A stretch of DNA of 64,000 bases from an uncultured Thiohalocapsa sp. (GTDB taxonomy: Bacteria > Pseudomonadota > Gammaproteobacteria > Chromatiales > Chromatiaceae). The position numbers and the translations under genes are program-made. Location: assembly GCF_913063425.1 (NCBI RefSeq), contig NZ_CAJXYK010000001.1, forward strand, positions 172,227 to 236,226. The letters are read 5' to 3'. The notes beneath the pieces are model-generated. The model saw only the letters and a list, made by a program, of their open reading frames with translations. It searched no databases and was not told where the DNA came from. Of this stretch, positions 20,594-32,408 are shown piece by piece (position 1 is the first letter of the stretch; each line of letters opens with the position of its first letter).

Positions 20594-23500
20594 ATGTCCA
20601 TCCTCGTCGCCATCAACCACAAGACCGAGTACCGCTTCGACCGCTCGGTGAGCTTGGGCCCGCATACCATCCGGCTGCGCCCGGCGCCGCACAGCCGCAC
20701 GCCCATCCGCTCCTACTCGCTGCGCGTCGAGCCGGAGCAGCACTTCCTCAACTGGCAGCAGGACCCGTTCGGCAACTATCTGGCGCGGCTGGTGTTTCCC
20801 GAGAAGGCGCGGACCCTGTCCGTGGAGGTGGATGTCATCGCGGAGATGGTGACCATCAACCCCTTCGACTTCTTCGTCGATGAGTACGCCTACAGCTATC
20901 CCTTCGGCTACGACCACCAGCTGACCAAGGAGCTGTTTCCGTATCTGGAGGTCAAGGAGGAAAGTCCGCTCATGAAGCAGTGGCTCTCCGGCGTCGACCG
21001 CACGCCGCGGGAGACGGTCTACTTCCTGGTGGACCTGAACAAGAAGCTGAACGAGGACATCGGCTATGTGATTCGCATGGAGCCCGGCATCCAGACCTGC
21101 GAGGAGACGCTGCGGCTCGGCCGCGGCAGCTGCCGGGATTCGGGCTGGCTGCTGGTACAGATCCTGCGCCACCTGGGCCTCGCGGCGCGCTTCGTCTCCG
21201 GCTACCTGGTACAGCTGACGCCGGACGTGAAGTCCCTGGACGGCCCGAGCGGCACCGACCGCGACTTCACGGACCTGCACGCCTGGGCGGAGGTCTATGT
21301 GCCGGGCGCGGGCTGGATCGGGCTCGACCCCACCTCCGGGCTCTTCGCCGGCGAAGGCCACATCCCGCTCGCCTGCACGCCGGACCCCATCTCCGCGGCG
21401 CCTATCACCGGCGCCACGGACAAGTGCGATGTGAGCTTCTACTTCCACAACCGGGTCAAGCGCATCCACGAGGACCCGCGGGTCACCAAGCCCTACACCG
21501 AGGAGCAGTGGGCGGCCATCGAGGGCCTGGGGCACCAGATCGACGCCGAGCTCGACGCGCACGATGTGCGGCTCACCATGGGCGGCGAGCCCACCTTCGT
21601 CTCCATCGACGACATGGAGGGCGCGGAGTGGAATATCGCCGCGCTGGGGCCCACCAAGAAGCCGCTGGCGGAAGACCTGCTGCTGCGCCTCAAGCGCCGC
21701 TTCGCACCTCGCGGCATGCTGCACATCGGCCAGGGCAAGTGGTACCCCGGCGAGCAGCTGCCGCGCTGGGCGCTGTCCTGCTACTGGCGCAAGGACGGCG
21801 AGCCCGTCTGGACCGACGCAAGCCTGCTGGGCAGCGAAAAGGACAGCGCCGGCCACGCGCCGCCGGATGCCGAGCGCTTCATCCGCACCCTGGCGGACAA
21901 GCTCGGGGTGGAGCCCGGGCATGCGCAGCCGGCGCACGAGGACGTCTTCTATTACCTGTGGAAGGAGTCCCGCCTGCCGGTCAATGTCGACCCCTTCGAC
22001 AGCAAGCTGAAGGACCCCGTGGAGCGCGCCCGGCTGGCGCGGGTGTTCAGCCAGGGTCTGGACCGCACCGTGGGCTTTGCGCTGCCGCTGCGCTGGGCGG
22101 GCCTGCCCACACGCGAGCAGGGGGGCGGCTGGGTGAGCGGCAAATGGAGCCTGCGCGACGGCAACCTGTTCCTGATCCCCGGCGACTCGCCCATGGGCTT
22201 TCGGCTGCCGCTGGAGGCGCTGCCGTATGTGCCGGATGCGGATCTGGACACACACCCGGAGCGCGATCCCTTCGAGCCGGTGGCTGCGCTGGCACCGCGC
22301 TATGACGCCAAAGGCGATGAAATCGCCCGCCGCTACGGGCGCATCACGGAGCCGGACCAGCCCCGGGAGGCATTCCAGGAGCAGGGCCAGCGCCCGGAGC
22401 AGACGGCCCGCCGCTATGGTCGCGCGCCACTGACGGAGGACCACCGCCAGGCACTCTCGGAGCAGGCGACGCTGCCCGACGACTACCCGCCCGCGCTCAT
22501 CCGCACCGCACTGTGCATCGAAGTGCGCGCGGGGAGGCTGTACTGCTTCATGCCGCCGGTGACGCACCTGGAGCACTGGCTGGACCTGGTGCACTGTCTG
22601 GAGGACACCGCCGCGGAGACGGGCCTCCCGATCATCATCGAGGGTTACGAGCCGCCACGGGACCATCGTCTCAACAAGCTCGCGGTCACCCCGGACCCGG
22701 GCGTCATCGAAGTCAACGTCCACCCGGCCTTCAGCTGGGACGAGCTGGTGCGCGACACCGACATCCTGTACGCGGAGGCCCGCCTCAGCCGCCTCGGCAC
22801 CGAGAAGTTCATGCTCGACGGCCGCCACACCGGCACCGGCGGCGGCAACCATGTCACCCTGGGCGGCCCGACCCCGGCGGACAGCCCGCTGCTGCGCCGC
22901 CCGGACCTGGTGCAGAGCCTGGTCACCTACTGGCAGCACCACCCGAGCCTGTCCTATCTCTTCTCCGGCACCTTCATCGGCCCCACCAGCCAGGCACCGC
23001 GGGTGGACGAGGCCCGGGACGACAGCCTCTACGAGCTCGCCATCGCCTTTCAGCAGATGCCGAAGGGCCGCGCCGGCGAGCGCGAGCCCTGGATCGTGGA
23101 CCGGGTGCTGAGGAACCTGCTGGTGGACGTCACCGGCAACACCCACCGCACCGAGTTCTGCATCGACAAGCTCTACTCGCCGGACTCGGCCAGCGGCCGG
23201 CAGGGCCTGGTGGAATTCCGCGCCTTCGAGATGCCGCCGCACGCGCGCATGAGCCTTGCTCAGATGCTGCTGCTGCGAGCCCTGGTGGCGCGCTTCTGGC
23301 AGCAGCCCTACAGCCGGGCGCCGGTGCGCTGGGGCACCGAGCTGCATGATCGCTTCCTGCTGCCGCACTTCGTGCGCCAGGACTTCCAGGACGTCATCTG
23401 CGACTTACAGCGCGCCGGCTATCCCTTCGACCCCGCCTGGTTCGACCCCTTCTTCGAGTTCCGCTTTCCGCACTACGGCGACATGATCGCCGCCAACGGG

Positions 23501-24016
23501 GTGCGCATGGAACTGCGCGGCGCCATCGAGCCCTGGCACGTGCTGGGCGAGGAGGTGACGGCGCAGGGCACCGCGCGCTTCGTCGACAGCTCCGTGGAGC
23601 GCATGCAGGTGAAGGTGGACGGCATGCTCGGCGAGCGTCACGCGCTCGCCTGCAATGGCCGCCGCGTGCCGCTGCGGCCCACCGGCCGGCGTGGCGAGTA
23701 CGTGGCCGGTGTGCGCTTCAAGGCCTGGGCACCACCCTCTGGTCTGCACCCCACCATCCCGCGGCACAACCCGCTGGTGTTCGACCTGGTCGACCTGTGG
23801 AACAAGGCCAGCCTCGGTGGCTGCACCTACTACGTCGACCACCCCGGCGGCCGCGCCGAGGAGCGCTTCCCGGTGAACAGCTACGAGGCCGAGGGCCGGC
23901 GCATCGCCCGCTTCCGCGTCATGGGCCACACACCCGGCGACATCGACCCGCCGCCGGAGGAGCCGGCCGGGGAGCATCCCTATACCCTGGACCTGCGGTG
24001 GACGCCGGGTTGCTGA
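20594..24016 (+). CDS. Large transglutaminase-like/DUF2126 protein
   Basis: The 1140-residue protein starts MSILVAINHKTEYRFDRSVS, the Bact_transglu_N beta domain. It continues into a transglutaminase-like protease/peptidase core with a visible catalytic triad: Cys in RLGRGSCRDSGWLLVQ (about residue 180), His in DLHAWAEVYVPG (about 229) and Asp in GLDPTSGLFAG. The remaining about 800 residues are the DUF2126 region (TMGGEPTFVSIDDM, GQGKWYPGEQLPRW, DGRHTGTGGGNHVTLGG). In many bacteria this protein is encoded beside an alpha-E protein and circularly permuted ATP-grasp genes, in loci thought to modify peptides or proteins; here it stands alone. The start has GGAG about 12 bp upstream. The substrate is unknown. 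Confidence 0.88.
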   Translation: MSILVAINHKTEYRFDRSVSLGPHTIRLRPAPHSRTPIRSYSLRVEPEQHFLNWQQDPFGNYLARLVFPEKARTLSVEVDVIAEMVTINPFDFFVDEYAYSYPFGYDHQLTKELFPYLEVKEESPLMKQWLSGVDRTPRETVYFLVDLNKKLNEDIGYVIRMEPGIQTCEETLRLGRGSCRDSGWLLVQILRHLGLAARFVSGYLVQLTPDVKSLDGPSGTDRDFTDLHAWAEVYVPGAGWIGLDPTSGLFAGEGHIPLACTPDPISAAPITGATDKCDVSFYFHNRVKRIHEDPRVTKPYTEEQWAAIEGLGHQIDAELDAHDVRLTMGGEPTFVSIDDMEGAEWNIAALGPTKKPLAEDLLLRLKRRFAPRGMLHIGQGKWYPGEQLPRWALSCYWRKDGEPVWTDASLLGSEKDSAGHAPPDAERFIRTLADKLGVEPGHAQPAHEDVFYYLWKESRLPVNVDPFDSKLKDPVERARLARVFSQGLDRTVGFALPLRWAGLPTREQGGGWVSGKWSLRDGNLFLIPGDSPMGFRLPLEALPYVPDADLDTHPERDPFEPVAALAPRYDAKGDEIARRYGRITEPDQPREAFQEQGQRPEQTARRYGRAPLTEDHRQALSEQATLPDDYPPALIRTALCIEVRAGRLYCFMPPVTHLEHWLDLVHCLEDTAAETGLPIIIEGYEPPRDHRLNKLAVTPDPGVIEVNVHPAFSWDELVRDTDILYAEARLSRLGTEKFMLDGRHTGTGGGNHVTLGGPTPADSPLLRRPDLVQSLVTYWQHHPSLSYLFSGTFIGPTSQAPRVDEARDDSLYELAIAFQQMPKGRAGEREPWIVDRVLRNLLVDVTGNTHRTEFCIDKLYSPDSASGRQGLVEFRAFEMPPHARMSLAQMLLLRALVARFWQQPYSRAPVRWGTELHDRFLLPHFVRQDFQDVICDLQRAGYPFDPAWFDPFFEFRFPHYGDMIAANGVRMELRGAIEPWHVLGEEVTAQGTARFVDSSVERMQVKVDGMLGERHALACNGRRVPLRPTGRRGEYVAGVRFKAWAPPSGLHPTIPRHNPLVFDLVDLWNKASLGGCTYYVDHPGGRAEERFPVNSYEAEGRRIARFRVMGHTPGDIDPPPEEPAGEHPYTLDLRWTPGC

Positions 24017-24538
24017 CATCCTTGCTGGTGAAGGAGCGTGCAACAGGAAATGCGAGAAGCGACGGGAAGAGATTCTCTACATGTCCCAGATCGGAGGCGC
24101 GCTGATCCCGTGCCGCGTCCTTCAGCGCCGAGTTTATACCCGTCGTCGAATGCATATCAGGACTACAACCTCGCACGAGTAACTGGGCTGCAAGCAGGTG
24201 CTAGGTCAGACAAGCATACCTCTGGTGCAAAGCGTTACAGAGATCCGGAAGCCCAAAAGCCTACCGATTGGCTGTGGCGTGTTCCAGACGATTCTTGATG
24301 GAAGCGCTGGAAAAGCGCTTACGATTACCATGATTGATCGGGGAATTGAGGGTCAATTACGGCGACGAAAAACGGGGACGGTAACCTTAATTTGCGCTCT
24401 CCGAAGATCTCGGCGACGCAGCGGACGGCGGCCCGTCCGTCGTCGCGCGTGAGCTGAGGTGCATGGCCTGCACTTTGCGTTCAGTTTGGGCGTCAATGGG
24501 TCTCTCGACCCTGTCTCAAGCCAACGCGGAGGCCACGC
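24017..24538. other. AT-richer gene-free stretch
   Basis: About 520 bp whose composition is less GC-rich than its neighbours. It holds one copy of the dispersed repeat (24371-24390) and a small hairpin AAGCGCT-(loop)-AGCGCTT near 24302-24320. I see no convincing gene; short frames on both strands lack family resemblance. Confidence 0.4.
24371..24390 (+). repeat. Dispersed 20 bp repeat, copy 2
   Basis: AACGGGGACGGTAACCTTAA, two differences from copy 1 (20454-20473). Confidence 0.6.
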
Positions 24539-25147
24539 ATGGGCAAGCATGATGATGACAAGCTCGCCGCTTACCGCGGCAAGCGGGACACCGGCAGGAG
24601 CGGCGAGCCCGCCGGCGACGCCGCGGCATCCGACGACGAGGACAGCGGTCGCTTCGTGATCCAGAAGCATGCCGCTTCGACGTTGCACTACGACCTGCGG
24701 CTTGAAGTGGGCGGGGTGCTCAAGTCCTGGGCCGTGCCCAAGGGCCCGTCCACGGACCCGTCCGAGAAGCGCTTCGCCATCAGGACAGAGGACCACCCGC
24801 TGGAGTATGCCGACTTCGAGGGCGTGATACCCGAGGGCGAGTACGGGGCCGGCACGGTGCTGGTTTGGGATCAGGGGCGATACGACAACCTGAGGGCGGA
24901 GAAGCAGGACAACCCCAAGGATATGGTCGCCAGCCTGGACGACGGCCTGGTGGAGGTCCGGCTGCACGGCGAGAAGCTCGCGGGCGGCTATGCGCTGAAG
25001 CGCATCGAGGGCGGCAACGAGGAGCAAGCCAAGTGGCTGCTCATCAAGATGCGCGACGACGGCGCCGATGCCAGGCGCAACCCCACCAGCACCGAGCCCA
25101 ACTCCGTGCTCACCGGCCGCGACCTCGACCAGATCGCCGGAGACTAA
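24539..25147 (+). CDS. Stand-alone LigD-type 3'-phosphoesterase domain protein
   Basis: The 202-residue protein matches the phosphoesterase (PE) domain of bacterial non-homologous end-joining ligase LigD, which removes 3'-phosphates or ribonucleotides from DNA ends. The signature IQKHAASTLHYDLRLEVGGV gives the metal ligands H44, H50 and D52; further family motifs are LKSWAVPKGPSTDP, RTEDHPLEYADFEGVIPEGE and GYALKRIEG with KWLLIKMRDD. The ligase and polymerase domains are absent, and no Ku gene is in the window, so it is an autonomous PE protein, a form known in archaea and bacteria. The first 35 residues are polar and linker-like. Two dispersed repeats flank it (24371 and 25159). Confidence 0.88.
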   Translation: MGKHDDDKLAAYRGKRDTGRSGEPAGDAAASDDEDSGRFVIQKHAASTLHYDLRLEVGGVLKSWAVPKGPSTDPSEKRFAIRTEDHPLEYADFEGVIPEGEYGAGTVLVWDQGRYDNLRAEKQDNPKDMVASLDDGLVEVRLHGEKLAGGYALKRIEGGNEEQAKWLLIKMRDDGADARRNPTSTEPNSVLTGRDLDQIAGD

Positions 25148-25158
25148 AACGGGGACAT

Positions 25159-25178
25159 CACGGGGACGGTATACTGAA
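25159..25178 (+). repeat. Dispersed 20 bp repeat, copy 3
   Basis: CACGGGGACGGTATACTGAA, a close copy of the motif at 20454-20473, preceded by a partial extra copy (AACGGGGACATCA at 25149). It lies just after the phosphoesterase gene. Confidence 0.6.
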
Positions 25179-25367
25179 CAGCGGCGTGCTGACGCGTCAC
25201 GAGTGGCGATGGTGTCTGTCCACGCGCCACCGCAGCGGCCGATCCCTCCCTGCAACGGCCGATTGTGCTTGTCAAAGCCGCGCTGGCAGGGTTATCGCCA
25301 GCGATGGCGCATCTGCCCGGCCCGGCGCATCGGGCCGATGCCGCCGGGCCGCCCCATCCCTGGTGGG

Positions 25368-26558
25368 TCAGGAGGAGCTGCCGGTGATCCGCGCGCGCGG
25401 CGTGTTCCTGCGTGGATCTGTTTCGGTTGCTGACGCCGACTCGCCGTCTCCCTGGTCCTGCCCGTGCGTCCGCGGCAGGGTCACCAGCTTGGCGGCATAG
25501 TGGGTCATCAGCACCGGGCGGCCGTCATCCATGCCCGCGTTGCCGTACAGCACCACCTGATCCCCCCTCTCCAGGCTCAACGCCCGGGCGGCCTGCGAGC
25601 GGCCGAGGTCGGCGAGCACCTCCCGCCCGCCTGGCGTGGCGACGCCGATGCGCCGTGGCGCTCCAGGTTGCTGTTCGGCGCTTTCCTGTACGTTGCCCGG
25701 CTTGTCCGGCGCCTGCTCGGTGCCGTCGCCGCCGATGCTGACGACGGTGCCTGTGAGCATCACCTTCATGTCTGTGCCGCGGCTGCCTGCGCTTGCGGCA
25801 TCGCCTGCCGTGCCCTGGCGGTCCGCCGCGCTCCGGCGGCCCGACGGATCAGGGCGTGCGCTCATCATGCCCGGACCCATGCCGGGCGCGGTGTGTCGGC
25901 TCATGTCGCCGGTGAGGCCGCGGCTCAGTGCCCGTCCGTCGCTTGCGGGCACTGTGGGACGCCCGCCGCGGCTCATCTCCGGCCCCGAGCCCATGCCGGG
26001 CTGCTGTACCCAGCTCGGATGCTGTACGGGCCCGGGCCGGTTGGGCCGGCTCGGATTCATGGCCATGCCCTGGTGGCCTGGGACCTGCGGATGCCCGAAC
26101 ATCACCGGATGGCCTGCGTCGGAGCGGTGGCCCACCAGTCGCCACTGTTCCACCACCAGCCGCGGTGGGCCGCCGCGGCGCTCCAGGCTCGCAGTGCCCG
26201 CGATACGTTGGCCGGGCTGCACCTGAGGTCGGTCTGCCCGGTCCTTGCCGGCGTCGGCCTGTGCCGACATGGTGCCGAAATCGGCCAGCACCCGGTGGCC
26301 GTTATCCAGCAGGACACGGCCCAGGAGACGGGGCTCGCCCCCCGCATCGACGCGCACGGCGCGCAGGTGCATCACCAGGCCGCTGAAGCTGCGATGCTCT
26401 CCCTGTTGTGCGGAGCGCTCCGTGTGAGGGCGCTCGCCGGGGGCGGCTGCTGCTTGGGATTTGGGCTCTGCCGCCGGTGGCTCGGCCGCGGCGGCGGGCA
26501 GTGGCGTCAGGCCCGCTGCGATGAGCAGGGCCAGGGTGCTTGCGGTTGTAGCTCGCAT
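25368..26558 (-). CDS. Exported protein with two similar beta units and a Pro/Met-rich linker
   Basis: The 396-residue product has a signal peptide (MRATTASTLALLIAAGLTPL then PAAAAEPP). I do not recognise a named family. Two segments resemble each other: LLGRVLLDNGHRVLADFG near residue 80 with VQPGQRIAGTASLERRGGPP, and IGVATPGGREVLADLGRSQA near residue 325 with LERGDQVVLYGNAGMDDGRP. Both have the look of small OB-like beta domains. Between them lies a low-complexity linker of about 120 residues rich in P, M, G, H, R (HPVMFGHPQVPGHQGMAMNP). The protein is probably periplasmic. Methionines and histidines in the linker could bind copper, but nothing proves this. Confidence 0.65.
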   Translation of the reverse strand: MRATTASTLALLIAAGLTPLPAAAAEPPAAEPKSQAAAAPGERPHTERSAQQGEHRSFSGLVMHLRAVRVDAGGEPRLLGRVLLDNGHRVLADFGTMSAQADAGKDRADRPQVQPGQRIAGTASLERRGGPPRLVVEQWRLVGHRSDAGHPVMFGHPQVPGHQGMAMNPSRPNRPGPVQHPSWVQQPGMGSGPEMSRGGRPTVPASDGRALSRGLTGDMSRHTAPGMGPGMMSARPDPSGRRSAADRQGTAGDAASAGSRGTDMKVMLTGTVVSIGGDGTEQAPDKPGNVQESAEQQPGAPRRIGVATPGGREVLADLGRSQAARALSLERGDQVVLYGNAGMDDGRPVLMTHYAAKLVTLPRTHGQDQGDGESASATETDPRRNTPRARITGSSS

Positions 26559-26816
26559 GAATGCGCCTCCCGTTGCTGTGGCTGGTTGCGAAGCTTGAGC
26601 CCGGACGCCGACGCTTAGGCCGCCGTTCGGGCTGACGCTTGAGGGAGGTGCAAGTGGGATGCCGATCAGCAGTCAGGGTGCTTCCGGCATCCATGCCGTG
26701 TCGGTCGGGTCAGGTTGCGCCTGAGGCCTTCAGCAAGCAGGGCATTTGCCCCGGCCGCCGGGGCATTGCCACCGAACGGTGAGTCACAGGGTGCGGCCGA
26801 GCGGCGGGCGCACCGG

Positions 26817-27371
26817 CTACTCGAAAAGATCCCGGAAGGCCTTGGCGAAGCGCTTGTAGGCATCCCAGCCGTCCTTGTCCATGACCTGGTCGATGACCCA
26901 GCGGTTCTCGTCCTGCTCACCCATGAGCTGCTGGATCTCGAAGCCCAGATGACGCAGGAAGCTGTAGGACGGGCCTTCGTCGTCCATGCTGAATTCCGCA
27001 TACTCGCCCGAGCGCTCGTTGAGGCGCTGGATGAAGGGCGTGCCATAGTCCGCGGGCCCCATCAGGTCCTGGCTGTTGTCCTGCACGTGCTCGACGGACT
27101 TGCGCGCCATGGCGGTGACGAGCTCCCGGCGCTGGTCGTCGTCCAGCCGGCCGTGGGCGAGGCGGTCTGCGATCTGCACCAGAAAGATCACGTACTCCTG
27201 AATCACCCGCATGCGCTGGGCGTCGTCTCGATAGACGAAGCGCTCGCAATGCAGGGTGATGGCCTTGTCGGTGGCGATGCGAAAGGCGATGAAGGCCATG
27301 GCGCCGCCGATCTCAGCCAGCGAGCGGTCGACCTCCTCGTTTTGCCAATGGCTCTTGATACGCAGTGCCAT
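26817..27371 (-). CDS. Conserved hypothetical cytosolic protein
   Basis: A 184-residue acidic, helix-rich protein with no signal peptide or membrane segment, starting MALRIKSHWQNEEVDRSLAE. Recognisable stretches are RFVYRDDAQRMRVIQEYVIF and GFEIQQLMGEQDENRWVIDQ. I cannot assign a family. Codon use is normal for the window and the start is internally consistent, so it is very likely a real gene. It is divergent from the gene at 27610, sharing a 238 bp upstream region. Confidence 0.6.
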   Translation of the reverse strand: MALRIKSHWQNEEVDRSLAEIGGAMAFIAFRIATDKAITLHCERFVYRDDAQRMRVIQEYVIFLVQIADRLAHGRLDDDQRRELVTAMARKSVEHVQDNSQDLMGPADYGTPFIQRLNERSGEYAEFSMDDEGPSYSFLRHLGFEIQQLMGEQDENRWVIDQVMDKDGWDAYKRFAKAFRDLFE

Positions 27372-27609
27372 GATGGTTCTGACTCCGGTCGTGTCGGGCT
27401 TGTGATTGGCTCAGCAGGTGGGGGCACGGCGCCGCCGCCCAAAGCGCCGGAGCCGGGGGTTGGCGCGGGCGGTGGCCGTTGCCGGGGCGCGCCTGAGCTG
27501 CTACCGTTTTGTCCGACTGTTTTACTCAGGAATGGCGTGCCGCGTGCCCGAGCCCAGCGCCCCGCGGGCGGCAGCAGTCCGCCGCCGCATGCCCATCGAG
27601 GTTGCCGTC

Positions 27610-28665
27610 ATGACCCCCAACGAGCTCAAGACCCTCACCGCCGCGGTGCAGTACAACTGCCACGTCTCCGACGCCCGCCACGGCGGCGACTACTCCCTCT
27701 GCGTCTATCTGATGAAGATGCGCGAATACTACCGCTGGGAGCAGAAGCTGCCCTACGGCGCACCGCTCGGCAAAGACGCCGTCGGCGACTGGCTCCAGGC
27801 GCGCGAGCAGCTCTGGGAGGGACTGGAGGATGCCGATTTGCGCCCGCTCAGCATCCGGGGCCGGGACTACGATCCCTTCGACGCCGATGCCATCAACGAC
27901 TCCCTCGGCGAAGAGGGACTGGTCTACAGCAGCGGCCTCGGCAACCGGGCCAAGCCGCACTTCTTCCTCGGGCGGCTGGAGCAGCGTGTGAGCCGCGCCA
28001 ACTGTACCGTCTACGTGGCAGCCGGTGAGTATGCGCGGGACCTTGCCGCCCCGCCGGCCATGACGCTCGGCGACAGCATCTTCCTGCGCCGGGAATCGCT
28101 GCGACGGATGCTCTGGGAGAAGTTGGAGAGCTGGCGCTGGAACCGCCCGGACAACGCCCTCGGGCGTGCCTTTGCCTGCTACGACTTCGACGCCGACCTG
28201 GAAGGCGCGCTGGATGCCATGACCGACCGCGAGATCGACAACGCCCTGCTGCACGAGCAGGGCGAGTACGAGGCGGGCCGCCTGCTGGACGACGCCGCCT
28301 GGAACGCCATGCTCGCGGACGTCGTGGGCACCCCGGCGGAGCTTGCGGCCCGTGCCGTGCGGGATCATCTGGCGGACGCGCTGGTGACGCTGCCGCGGCT
28401 CGCCGAGCAGGCCGACGCCCCGGCGCTGCACTTCTACGTGGGCAACCTCAACAACATGCGCAAGCACCTGTTCCCGGGGCTCACGACGGCCTACGACGCC
28501 TGGCGCACCGGCGGTGACACCGAGCCGCTGGCGAGCGTTGCCGAGACGGGGCGGACGCATTGGCTCGCGCTCGGTCGGGAGATGCTGGCGCGGCATCAGG
28601 CGGGTGCGGCCGGTGGCGATCTGGTGGGTGATCTGCGCGGGCTCGCGGAAGCGCGGGCGTTGTAG
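27610..28665 (+). CDS. Conserved protein of unknown function
   Basis: The 351-residue cytosolic protein starts MTPNELKTLTAAVQYNCHVS and contains SLCVYLMKMREYYRWEQKLP, a well-conserved-looking segment, plus a later HFYVGNLNNMRKHLFPGLTT. I recall similar sequences annotated only as conserved hypothetical (possibly the Sfum_1244 family), so I give no function. The frame is open from 27406, but ATG 27610 starts the conserved part, and the residues before it are arginine-rich and non-coding in appearance. It ends with GDLRGLAEARAL. Divergent neighbour: the hypothetical gene at 26817-27371. Confidence 0.65.
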   Translation: MTPNELKTLTAAVQYNCHVSDARHGGDYSLCVYLMKMREYYRWEQKLPYGAPLGKDAVGDWLQAREQLWEGLEDADLRPLSIRGRDYDPFDADAINDSLGEEGLVYSSGLGNRAKPHFFLGRLEQRVSRANCTVYVAAGEYARDLAAPPAMTLGDSIFLRRESLRRMLWEKLESWRWNRPDNALGRAFACYDFDADLEGALDAMTDREIDNALLHEQGEYEAGRLLDDAAWNAMLADVVGTPAELAARAVRDHLADALVTLPRLAEQADAPALHFYVGNLNNMRKHLFPGLTTAYDAWRTGGDTEPLASVAETGRTHWLALGREMLARHQAGAAGGDLVGDLRGLAEARAL

Positions 28666-28847
28666 CCGAATGGGCAGGCGCTCGTGTCTCAGCGCGTCCC
28701 GCGGCGCTTGTCTGTGGGGGGCGAATCGCCCGGCATGCAGGCCGTCGCCGGGCGCGATGGCCTGCAGCCGGGCATGGCCCTCAGCTGACGGCGAGCGAAG
28801 TCCCTCTCTGCTGCGCCCGGGCTGACAGGCGTCCCTGTCCGGGTGCG

Positions 28848-29459
28848 TTACAGGTTCACCGCATCCACGATGTGCACGACGCCGTTGCCGGCGGCGAGGT
28901 TGGACTGGACGATGTCCGCGCCGCCGATGGTAATGGCGGTGCCGCCCCGGCTCACCGGCATGGTCTCGCCGCCGAGCGTCTTCACCTGATCCCGTTGCAG
29001 CAGGTCCGTGGCGGACAGTTTTGCGTGCACCACGTGGCGGCTCAGTACGTCCACCAGCCGGCCCGGATCATTCAGCAGCGCCTCTCGCTCGGCCGTCGGC
29101 AGGTCGCGGAAGGCCTTGTCCGTCGGAGCGAAGACGGTCAGGGGGCCCGGCCCCTGTAGGACCTCGGTCATGCCGGCCGTCTCAAGGGCCTGCGTGAAGG
29201 TTTGGAACAGCGCATCGTGCTCGGTGATGTCTGAAACCGTCGTCTGCGCTGCGGCCCCCACGAGCTTGGGCAGGCCGAAGTAACTGTCGGCGAAGATGCC
29301 GGGCGGGTCGTAGTTGCGGTCACCGGCCTCGGCGCGGGCGAGGGTCTCTTCGTCGGCGTAGCGGCTGCCGAAGCTCAGCGCCGCGAGCGGCCCCAAGGCG
29401 ATGACGAGCAGCAGTGCGAGGCCCGTCAGGTTGCGCTTCTTCATGGATTCTTCGGTCAT
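28848..29459 (-). CDS. Exported fasciclin-domain protein
   Basis: The 203-residue protein has a short N-terminal hydrophobic segment (MKKRNLTGLALLLVIALGPL) that is a signal peptide or anchor, followed by a FAS1 (fasciclin) domain in the last about 130 residues: FQTFTQALETAGMTEVLQGP, GPLTVFAPTDKAFRDLP, VLSRHVVHAKLSATDLL and AGNGVVHIVDAVNL, which are the H1 and H2 boxes. FAS1 domains act in adhesion or surface contacts. ATG 29459 (MTEESMKK) has GGAG 6 bp upstream and is preferred; 29444 is an alternative. It is monocistronic, between a conserved hypothetical gene and the FtsH paralogue. Confidence 0.88.
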   Translation of the reverse strand: MTEESMKKRNLTGLALLLVIALGPLAALSFGSRYADEETLARAEAGDRNYDPPGIFADSYFGLPKLVGAAAQTTVSDITEHDALFQTFTQALETAGMTEVLQGPGPLTVFAPTDKAFRDLPTAEREALLNDPGRLVDVLSRHVVHAKLSATDLLQRDQVKTLGGETMPVSRGGTAITIGGADIVQSNLAAGNGVVHIVDAVNL

Positions 29460-29958
29460 GGTGTTCTCCGTCGCCGCCGGTTGGCGGGATTGTGGCTCGG
29501 CGTATCGCTGCCCGCAGCTCATGCCGTTGGCGTGCCGGCGGACGCGGTGCAGCGGGCGAATGTGCTGTACGAGCAGCAACGCCCGTGCCGCCAAAACCGT
29601 TACTAAGTTCTGGTAATACAAAAGGAATCCGGTTTTCTGCGGCGCCGCTTCGGACGCATCACGGCAGGTGTTGCGGATACTGCCAACAGGGCTTGTGGTC
29701 GCCGCCGGGCGGCTCTGGTCGCGAGCGGGGCGGGCGACGGCGCCGGCCGGCGGCAGCCGTTGCCGAGGCCGGCGGGTGCACCCTTCACGATGGGGGATCT
29801 GCCCCGGCGTCGGGGGCTTTGGCGCATTCACTCAGCCGAGGTGTGGTGAGCGCGCCAGGGACGGGTTCCGGCTCTGCCCGGAATCGCCCACGCACGCGGG
29901 TTCGCATGCAACGATGGTGGGCGAGTCGGCCCGGCCTTCGCGGGGGTGCGCTTGCCGT
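29460..29958. other. Gene-free region between the fasciclin and FtsH genes
   Basis: About 500 bp. An AT-rich block around 29590-29640 stands out and may hold the fasciclin promoter. I see no convincing gene or strong terminator. Confidence 0.4.
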
Positions 29959-32040
<2,082 letters not shown>

Positions 32041-32103
32041 CACTCGCGCGTTCTCGACCCGGGCCCAAGGCTGCGGCCCAGGGACTGAGCGGTTCTCCTT
32101 CAA

Positions 32104-32408
32104 GCTTAGGCCGTGCGGGCCATCCCTGGGGCGCTGCGGCCGCCGGCGGCCACAGCTGCGCCGCCGCCGGTCGGCCCGCGGCTGCCGTCGCTCCGGCGGT
32201 GGGCGACCGCGACGCGGATGCCCGCAAGCTTCTCTCAGGCGACCAGGTCATCGAGCAGGGCGGCCGCGTCAGCATCACCGGCAGCCTGAATGAGCGGTTC
32301 TTCGGCGGCCCCGAGCTGGAAGTCGACCGCAGGGTCGTGCTGCGTGACGCCGTGCCCGGCGCCGCCAGCGGTGGTGCCGACCCGAGTGCCCGGTCCGACA
32401 CGCGCGGC
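32104..32408. other. Region between the FtsH gene and the split glycoside hydrolase
   Basis: About 300 bp of very GC-rich DNA. The plus strand is open here and could encode a stretch with KLLSGDQVIEQGGRVSITGS, but no family or start is recognisable, so I do not call a gene. Confidence 0.3.

Noticed and set aside
32199..32408. Plus-strand frame with KLLSGDQVIEQGGRVSITGS as a gene.
   Set aside because: No plausible start or family, and it runs antisense through the family 9 hydrolase gene.
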